Positions 1 through 4,705 of a stretch of DNA of 7,925 bases are shown here, one piece after another (positions within the stretch are counted from its first letter, which is position 1; every line of letters begins with the position of its first letter). A program made the translations under genes and the position numbers. Origin of the DNA: Nitrosomonadaceae bacterium (GTDB lineage Bacteria; Pseudomonadota; Gammaproteobacteria; Burkholderiales; Nitrosomonadaceae); assembly GCA_919902625.1 (NCBI GenBank), contig CAKKRO010000164.1:1-7925 (forward strand), in the 5' to 3' direction. Below the pieces are notes generated by a model. The model was not told the DNA's origin, searched no databases, and saw only the letters and a program-made list of their open reading frames with translations.

Positions 1-10
1 CTTTTTAAGT

Positions 11-25
11 TGAAATTAAATTTCA
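11..25. promoter_or_regulatory. Perfect 15-bp palindrome upstream of the lipoprotein gene
   Basis: The arms TGAAATT and AATTTCA are exact reverse complements around a single central A. The site ends 16 nt before the ribosome binding site (42-46) of the first gene. Its place and symmetry would suit an operator for a dimeric regulator, or the start-proximal part of a promoter. The surrounding sequence is very A+T-rich, so chance symmetry is possible, and no regulator family is recognised from it. The -35/-10 region of this gene may lie outside the window. Confidence 0.3.
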
Positions 26-52
26 CAAAAGTTTTAATCATGGAGACACATT

Positions 53-409
53 ATGAAAAATAAATTTGTATTTTTAATTATTTTTGGTTTATCGAGTTTA
101 TTAGCTTCATGCGCACAGATGAATTCTCATCCGATGGATATGACGCAAGCTGTTCAGAATGCTAAAACCCGTACTGATCATGAGGCGCTAGCCAAACATT
201 ATGAAGCTACTGCTAAAGAAATGCAGGCAAAATTGCAAGAGCACAAAAAAATGTTTGAACAATATCAGACAGAAAGACAGTATTATGGTAGACGAGGCTT
301 AGATATGGAAGCAATGTGCCAGGCCTTGATCCATTTTTATGAACAGGCGGAAAAAGGAAATATGGACATGGCTAATGCTCATCGGAAAATGGCTGCAGAG
401 ATTAAATAA
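53..409 (+). CDS. Small Met/His-rich helical lipoprotein, function unknown
   Basis: This 118-residue protein begins with a basic start (MKNK), a hydrophobic stretch (residues 5-18) and a lipobox L17-A18-S19-C20. It is therefore expected to be processed by signal peptidase II and lipid-anchored at C20, facing the periplasm. The mature N-terminus carries M23, H26, M28 and M30, a spacing that could bind soft metal ions. The rest (about 31-118) is charged and Ala/Glu/Lys/Gln-rich with no prolines, predicting long amphipathic helices, with further Met and His (H43, H49, H64, M67, M85, M88, H94, M104, M106, H110, M113) and one Cys (C89). The start is set by GGAGA at 42-46, 6 nt before the ATG. Lying just before a copper efflux operon, it may be a metal-stress envelope protein, but this is inference. 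I do not recognise a named family. Confidence 0.8.
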   Translation: MKNKFVFLIIFGLSSLLASCAQMNSHPMDMTQAVQNAKTRTDHEALAKHYEATAKEMQAKLQEHKKMFEQYQTERQYYGRRGLDMEAMCQALIHFYEQAEKGNMDMANAHRKMAAEIK

Positions 410-412
410 TAC

Positions 413-424
413 TTGATCGATCAA
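413..424. repeat. Perfect 12-bp palindrome TTGATCGATCAA
   Basis: The palindrome lies 3 nt after the lipoprotein stop codon, in the 55-nt gap before the next gene. It has no loop and no following T-run, so it is a poor terminator candidate. It could be a protein-binding site for transcription of the next gene, or chance. No -35/-10 pair was found around it. Confidence 0.25.
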
Positions 425-464
425 ATAGAAAAATTGGATGGCAATATAAGTATCTATTTTTGAA

Positions 465-902
465 ATGAAACACTCATCTACTTGTAGTCACTTTCGCATC
501 TTTTTCTTCCGCTCCTCGAAACGGATGGTAAGTGGGTTATTGCTCATCACGTTGCTAATGCTGCAGGCAAAAATCATACTGGATGGCTGTCTCATTATAC
601 CTTTCCTGCCAGCAGCACAGCAGAGTAGTATGGAGTATATGGAAGGTCCTTGTGCTGAACTTGATACATCAGCTGAGCGGGTTTGTTTGGAAAATTGTGA
701 ATATTCTGCAAACAAACCTAAACTAATCGGCCAGCAACTCCTATTATTCGATACTATCGTAGGATTACCGACGATATTCGTAGTGACATTTCTATCTGTT
801 GGCATATCACGTTATATAGAATTTTCTACATTGATGCCCTCTATGGGGCCGCCTCTTTATCTGCTTTTCCTGCGTCTTCTCATTCCATCACCTCATCATT
901 GA
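465..902 (+). CDS. Small membrane or exported protein with Cys-rich loop, function unknown
   Basis: This 145-residue protein has a basic N-terminus (R11, R16, K19, R20), then a hydrophobic segment at about 22-39 that could be a signal anchor or uncleaved signal. A polar segment (40-90) follows with C42, C63 and a C74-x3-C78 pair. A second hydrophobic helix covers about 97-114. The C-terminus is a short motif, PPLYLLFLRLLI (129-140), before a final HH. Many small proteins encoded beside copper-resistance genes share this plan: signal-like start, Cys/His/Met middle, and a final PP-x-x-x-L-x-x-R-x-L-I motif. I infer membership of that poorly described group from memory of the pattern. No clear Shine-Dalgarno precedes the ATG at 465. 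An in-frame ATG at 525 (M21) is an alternative start that leaves a more typical signal peptide. The function is unknown, and metal binding through the cysteines is possible. Confidence 0.6.
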   Translation: MKHSSTCSHFRIFFFRSSKRMVSGLLLITLLMLQAKIILDGCLIIPFLPAAQQSSMEYMEGPCAELDTSAERVCLENCEYSANKPKLIGQQLLLFDTIVGLPTIFVVTFLSVGISRYIEFSTLMPSMGPPLYLLFLRLLIPSPHH

Positions 903-1094
903 TTGATTGGGTTTCTGCACGTCGATAGACGTGAGGGAAATTCTGCTCGATTCAAAGCACCCTTAGTTGTTTTTCAAGTATATCTGTCCTCCTCAACAGG
1001 AAAAGAGTGTGTCATTTTTCGCCGGATGTATTTGCTTGCACGGAGCATGAGGGTGATATATGTACAAATATTCATTTACTTAGGAGAAATTACC
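903..1094. other. Intergenic region before cusF
   Basis: These 192 nt hold no convincing gene. An in-frame open stretch runs upstream from cusF through this region, but the strong ribosome binding site at 1082-1086 places the real start at 1095. There is a small hairpin at 918-933 and a single half-site TGTCAT followed by a T-run (1010-1019) that looks like the right half of a CusR box without its left half. A possible promoter (TTGCTT 1032-1037, 17-nt spacer, GATATA 1055-1060) is weak. No terminator with a T-tail was seen. Confidence 0.4.
918..933. repeat. Short hairpin, 6-bp stem with 4-nt loop
   Basis: CACGTC (918-923) and GACGTG (928-933) pair across a GATA loop. It begins 16 nt after the stop of the preceding gene. 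A transcript could fold here, but the stem is short and is followed by a purine-rich stretch rather than U residues. It is therefore at best a weak attenuating or stabilising structure. Confidence 0.25.
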
Positions 1095-1457
1095 ATGAAG
1101 AGAAACGTGATGTATTTTATTTCCAATTTTTGCGTAGTACTTGTAGTGACAGGATTTATAACTATGCAGCAGACGGAAGCTTCTTCCATCCAGCTTGCTG
1201 ATGCTGCAGCCGCTCAGAAAGAAACAGCCATGTCTCATGAGGGTACAGCAACGGTAAAAACGATTGATATGGAAAAGGGTGTCGTGAAACTCGCGCATGG
1301 CCCGGTTGCATCCCTCAAATGGCCCGCTATGACTATGAATTTCAAGTTTATAGATAGTGCGCTTATACAAGGAATCAAGGTGGATGATGCCGTGACTTTT
1401 ACATTTATCAAATCGAATGGTGACTATGTTGTCACTCATATCAAATCCAGCCAATAA
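1095..1457 (+). CDS. cusF: CusF-type periplasmic Cu(I)/Ag(I)-binding metallochaperone
   Basis: This 120-residue protein is an exported CusF-family chaperone that binds Cu(I) or Ag(I) in the periplasm and delivers it to the RND efflux complex. Residues 1-29 form a signal peptide (basic start, hydrophobic 5-24, likely cut after T-E-A29). The CusF OB-fold domain covers about 48-117. The metal site is complete: H68, W76, M79 and M81, in the same spacing as H36, W44, M47 and M49 of E. coli CusF, within HGPVASLKWPAMTM. The start is fixed by AGGAG at 1082-1086, 8 nt before the ATG. Longer in-frame starts upstream have no signal peptide and no ribosome site. The domain is about 43 percent identical, counted by eye, to the C-terminal domain of the adaptor downstream (positions 4441-4690), so the locus carries two CusF domains. 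It is separated from the channel gene by 256 nt and may be transcribed apart from it. Confidence 0.93.
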   Translation: MKRNVMYFISNFCVVLVVTGFITMQQTEASSIQLADAAAAQKETAMSHEGTATVKTIDMEKGVVKLAHGPVASLKWPAMTMNFKFIDSALIQGIKVDDAVTFTFIKSNGDYVVTHIKSSQ

Positions 1458-1518
1458 GCCGGTATATCGGAATGGACGTGTATCTATAACGCGCTGATAT
1501 GAAATATATTATTGTGTA

Positions 1519-1537
1519 ATGACATACAGGCTGTCAT
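1519..1537. promoter_or_regulatory. Inverted repeat ATGACA-N7-TGTCAT, possible copper box
   Basis: The two 6-nt arms (1519-1524 and 1532-1537) are exact reverse complements separated by 7 nt. The CusR box of E. coli is a palindrome with the same arms, ATGACA and TGTCAT, separated by 6 nt, and related CopR/PcoR boxes use similar half-sites. The match in both arms, in front of the channel-adaptor-pump genes, suggests a site for a CusR/CopR-type response regulator. The extra base in the spacer weakens the case. No two-component system is encoded within the window. Confidence 0.45.
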
Positions 1538-1547
1538 CCATGAATCT

Positions 1548-1703
1548 ATGAAAAAATCTAGTGCATATTCCGTTACATTGAGCAGTACTCGCTCCTCGAC
1601 TATCTGCCAATATGTCTTGTCGCTGCATTCCGCTCGACTTATTCTCGGGTTATTCACTACGATTTTTTCATACGATCGAAGTTTTCTATTACGCTATTTT
1701 TAG
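1548..1703 (+). CDS. Doubtful 51-codon ORF ending in the channel gene's ribosome site
   Basis: An ATG-AAA-AAA start opens a frame rich in Ser, Leu and aromatic residues. It ends with TAG at 1701-1703, inside the TAGGGAG that forms the ribosome binding site of the next gene. Such an arrangement could couple translation. However, no Shine-Dalgarno precedes its ATG, the sequence resembles no protein I know, and the region is A+T-rich, so it may well be non-coding. Confidence 0.12.
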   Translation: MKKSSAYSVTLSSTRSSTICQYVLSLHSARLILGLFTTIFSYDRSFLLRYF

Positions 1704-1713
1704 GGAGAGCAAA

Positions 1714-3084
1714 ATGATCGCCTCACTTTCAAAAGGCTCTGGTAAAGTGTTTTCAATGACCAAAAGTGGATTCATCGCGGTATTGGTTTCAGGTGCGATG
1801 AATCCAGTCAATTTGCAGGCAGATGTTTCAAATCACTCTCATCCAGCGATATTCCAGAAAAACACTATCACTGCAAATACCGAGAGTTTTATACCACTGA
1901 CTACTCTGATCACAGAAGCACTGGAAAATAATCCTGAAATCCAGGCGGCCCAACAGGAGCGAGAAGCAGCCCAGCACAGAATAGCACCGGCAGAAGCTTT
2001 GGATGATCCAATGCTCGAAGCAGGCGTGATTAACGCGCCTTTGGCATCATCGGCATTTAACCGCGAGGATATGACCATGAAAATGATCGGTCTGTCCCAG
2101 CGTCTGCCTTTTCCCGGAAAGCGCGGTTTGCGTAAGGATGTTGCCTCCAAGGATGCAGAAGCGATTGAGCATGGTTATCAGGAAACGGTTAACCGTGTCG
2201 TGCGCGATCTCAAGACAGCTTATTTCGATCTGGGTCTTACGTTTGAGATGATCAAACTGGTCGAGAAAAACAAGCTGATCCTGGAAGGATTTCTCCATCT
2301 CACCGAGCGGCACTATATTGTTGTGGGGATGGGAAGTCAGGCCGATGCACTGAAAGCGCAAACGCAGGTATCCAGAATGCAGGATGAGCTGCTCAGACTT
2401 GCACGCATATGGCCTGCGTTTGAAGCAGATTTGATACGCGCGTTGGGCCGGAATGCAAAAGGTGTGGTTCCGGTACCCATGCCATTACAAATCCATGCAG
2501 TACCCCTGACCCTGGAAACATTACAACAAGAAGCTTTGGCGCAACGCCCGCAATTGCTGGCATTGCAAAGCCTGATTGCGCGCAATGAGAAATCTATCGA
2601 CTTGGCGCGCAGGGCATACTATCCGGATTTCGATGTGCGCTTATCGTATGGCCAGCGTGACAACATGCTGGATGGTACCCGGCGTGACGACATGGTCAGT
2701 CTGACCATGGCGATTAACCTGCCGGTATGGCGTGGCAATAAAATTGAACCGCGTATCATGGAATCCCACGCGATGCGCGATCAGGTATCCAGTTTATATC
2801 AAGCACAAACTAATGAAATCGCGGCAAGACTGCGCCAGCAAATAGCCATGGCCGAACAAAGCCTGAAATCGGTAAAACTCTATCAAACCACCATTTTGCC
2901 GCAGGCGAGATTGACGGTTGAATCCACATTGGCTGCCTACCAGGTGAATCGGGTTGATTTTCTGACATTACTGGATAGTCAGATGACCGTGTTCAATTAC
3001 GAAATCAATCTTGTCACAACGCTAGCCAATTACAACAAAGCGCTGGCAGAAATTGATTTACTGGTTGGTAAAAAGCATCACTAA
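1714..3084 (+). CDS. TolC-family outer membrane efflux channel (CusC/SilC role)
   Basis: This 456-residue protein is the outer membrane factor of the efflux complex, forming the trimeric channel that docks on the adaptor and pump. Residues 1-36 are a signal peptide with likely cleavage after N-L-Q-A36. The mature part has two OEP repeats, roughly 55-240 and 265-452, each rich in Ala/Gln/Glu/Leu heptads of the periplasmic helical barrel. Family signs include the SQRLPFPGKRG segment (128-138) and the strand-like YYPDFDVRLSYGQRD in the second half. It lacks the lipobox cysteine of E. coli CusC and appears to contain no cysteine, so it is not lipid-anchored. The start at 1714 is set by AGGGAG (1702-1707), 6 nt upstream. 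A longer frame reaching back to 1612 lacks a ribosome site and would bury the signal peptide. The adaptor gene begins 24 nt after its stop, so they are one transcript. Confidence 0.92.
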   Translation: MIASLSKGSGKVFSMTKSGFIAVLVSGAMNPVNLQADVSNHSHPAIFQKNTITANTESFIPLTTLITEALENNPEIQAAQQEREAAQHRIAPAEALDDPMLEAGVINAPLASSAFNREDMTMKMIGLSQRLPFPGKRGLRKDVASKDAEAIEHGYQETVNRVVRDLKTAYFDLGLTFEMIKLVEKNKLILEGFLHLTERHYIVVGMGSQADALKAQTQVSRMQDELLRLARIWPAFEADLIRALGRNAKGVVPVPMPLQIHAVPLTLETLQQEALAQRPQLLALQSLIARNEKSIDLARRAYYPDFDVRLSYGQRDNMLDGTRRDDMVSLTMAINLPVWRGNKIEPRIMESHAMRDQVSSLYQAQTNEIAARLRQQIAMAEQSLKSVKLYQTTILPQARLTVESTLAAYQVNRVDFLTLLDSQMTVFNYEINLVTTLANYNKALAEIDLLVGKKHH

Positions 3085-3096
3085 TCGATACAACTC

Positions 3097-3102
3097 ATGG
3101 AG
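3097..3102 (+). promoter_or_regulatory. Ribosome binding site ATGGAG that decides the cusB start
   Basis: The first in-frame ATG for the adaptor (3097) is itself part of a good Shine-Dalgarno, TGGAG at 3098-3102, placed 6 nt before a second ATG at 3109. The second ATG gives a normal basic-hydrophobic N-terminus. The first has no ribosome site of its own. The start is therefore taken as 3109. Confidence 0.75.
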
Positions 3103-3108
3103 TTTCCT

Positions 3109-4704
3109 ATGCAATCCATTGTTAAACTGATAATGGCTGGAATTGCGGTGATAATCGCGCTGGCAGCAGGCTATTGGTGGGGTAATACGCAATCACAAAC
3201 ATCAGCTGGAGTCGCTTTATCCGCAGCGACCAGCGCAGAGAAAAAGATTCTTTATTATCGCAACCCAATGGGGCTGCCTGACACTTCTCCGGTACCCAAA
3301 AAGGATTCCATGGGGATGGATTACCTGCCGGTTTATGAAGGCGAGGAACCGTCATCGGATCAAACAGCCGTGACAATAAGTACCGAAAAGGTACAAAAGC
3401 TGGGGGTGCGGACTGAAGCAGCCGCATTACGTGAACTAATGCGTACAGTGAGAGCTGTAGCGACAGTACAGCCAGATGAGCGCCAACTGTACACTTTAAC
3501 ACCGAAATTCGAGGGTTGGATCCAACGGCTCTATGTCAACACCACCGGCCAGGTGGTAAAAAAAGGCGACGCGCTGATGGATATATATAGTCCTGAACTG
3601 ATCACGGCGCAGCACGAATATCTTATTGCCAGGAAAGGAGTGCATCATGGAGCCGCAGACGTTGGCCTTGAAGCGCAGGCGGGCATGAAGCGGCTGGCCG
3701 AAGGCGCCTTGCAGAGGCTACGCAACTGGGACATATCGGAGATTGAATTGCAGCGTCTGCAGCGGGAAGGCGAAGTCAGGCAGTACATTACGCTCCGTTC
3801 CAAGGCGGACGGCCTGGTGTTGGAAAAACCCTCCATTGAGGGAAAGCGTTTCATGCCTGGAGAAGTGTTGTACCAGATCGCCGACCTGTCCAACGTGTGG
3901 ATACTGGCAGACGTATTTGAACAAGACATTGGAATGGTGCATCCGGGCCAGGTGGTCACGATCAGGGTCGATGCTTATCCGGACAAAGTATTCAACGGTG
4001 AAGTTGCTTTCATTTATCCCATGGTGACTCCAGAGACCCGCACGGCCATCGTGCGCATTAAACTCCCCAATCCCGATGGGCTGCTCAAGCCTGCCATGTA
4101 TGCACGCGTGGAATTTGCATCGTTTCACAGCAAAGACAAAGTGTTGACAGTGCCTGATTCCGCCGTGCTGGATACCGGTATCCGTCAAGTGGTATTGGTG
4201 GATCTCGGCGCAGGCCGCTTTGAGCCGCGCACGGTAAAGTTGGGTATGCATGCCGACGGTTATGTTGAAGTGCTGGGTGGACTCCGGGTCGGGGAGAAAG
4301 TGGTGGTCAAGGCGAATTTTCTGATTGATGCGGAAAGCAACTTTAAGAGCGCTTTGAGTGGTTTCGGCCCTAATACTCATGATGCAATAGCCCATGAACG
4401 GGAGACCGGGCCCGGTTCACAGGCTGAAAAATCTTCCCGTATGACGCATCGTGGTGAAGGAACCATCAAAGCCATGGATTTTGCGCATGCCACCGTCACG
4501 CTGGCGCATGGCCCCATTGCCAGCCTTCAATGGCCTGCGATGTTGATGGATTTCCGCGTTGCAGATCCGGCATTACTTCAATCGTTGAAACCAGGTCAGA
4601 AGATCATCTTCGAGATAATCGAAGAATCGGCGGGAGAGTTCGTTATCGTGCATATCCAGCCATCGAGTGCCAGCTCTGCCGCCAGCGATCACGGAGGACA
4701 CTGA
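3109..4704 (+). CDS. cusB: CusB-type RND periplasmic adaptor with fused C-terminal CusF domain
   Basis: This 531-residue protein is the membrane fusion subunit linking the inner membrane pump to the outer membrane channel. Residues 5-22 form a hydrophobic N-terminal anchor or signal. Residues 47-75 are the heavy-metal-binding N-terminal segment, with M54, M68 and M70 matching in spacing the Cu(I)/Ag(I) ligands M49, M64 and M66 of E. coli CusB; no cysteines are present here. The HlyD-type lipoyl, hairpin and beta-barrel domains follow at about 85-420, including PKFEGWIQRLYVNTTGQVVKKGD (residues 131-153) and the barrel segment near ILADVFEQDIGMV. After a polar linker (about 421-444), residues 445-520 form a complete CusF domain with H467, W475, M478 and M480, and the protein ends in a short DHGGH tail. 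E. coli CusB is near 400 residues and lacks this domain; Cupriavidus SilB has it. The pump gene starts one base after its stop codon. Confidence 0.95.
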   Translation: MQSIVKLIMAGIAVIIALAAGYWWGNTQSQTSAGVALSAATSAEKKILYYRNPMGLPDTSPVPKKDSMGMDYLPVYEGEEPSSDQTAVTISTEKVQKLGVRTEAAALRELMRTVRAVATVQPDERQLYTLTPKFEGWIQRLYVNTTGQVVKKGDALMDIYSPELITAQHEYLIARKGVHHGAADVGLEAQAGMKRLAEGALQRLRNWDISEIELQRLQREGEVRQYITLRSKADGLVLEKPSIEGKRFMPGEVLYQIADLSNVWILADVFEQDIGMVHPGQVVTIRVDAYPDKVFNGEVAFIYPMVTPETRTAIVRIKLPNPDGLLKPAMYARVEFASFHSKDKVLTVPDSAVLDTGIRQVVLVDLGAGRFEPRTVKLGMHADGYVEVLGGLRVGEKVVVKANFLIDAESNFKSALSGFGPNTHDAIAHERETGPGSQAEKSSRMTHRGEGTIKAMDFAHATVTLAHGPIASLQWPAMLMDFRVADPALLQSLKPGQKIIFEIIEESAGEFVIVHIQPSSASSAASDHGGH

Positions 4705-4705
4705 T

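Larger units (their letters stand above)
1458..1713. other. Intergenic region between cusF and the outer membrane channel gene
   Basis: This 256-nt gap is A+T-rich, holds no recognised gene and is the likeliest place for an operon promoter. It contains the inverted repeat at 1519-1537 and a doubtful 51-codon open frame at 1548-1703. A weak -10-like CATATT (1564-1569) lies at the distance downstream of the repeat expected for an activator of the OmpR class, with no good -35, as is common for activator-dependent promoters. Another weak pair is TTGTCG (1617-1622) with TATTCT (1640-1645), spacer 17. Neither is secure. Confidence 0.4.

Noticed and set aside
1032..1060. Possible promoter TTGCTT-N17-GATATA before cusF
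   Set aside because: The -10 matches the consensus at only three of six positions, too weak to list as a promoter on its own.
903..1094. In-frame N-terminal extension of cusF starting at TTG 903
   Set aside because: It would hide the signal peptide inside the protein and has no ribosome site, whereas the ATG at 1095 has a good AGGAG at the right distance.
1459..1471. Near-palindrome CCGGTATATCGG after cusF as a possible terminator
   Set aside because: It has no loop and no following T-run, and one pair is a mismatch or G-T wobble. It is not a credible intrinsic terminator.
3718..4395. Minus-strand open frame of 225 codons opposite the adaptor gene
   Set aside because: It is the antisense of a well-supported coding region, with no ribosome site or recognisable product.
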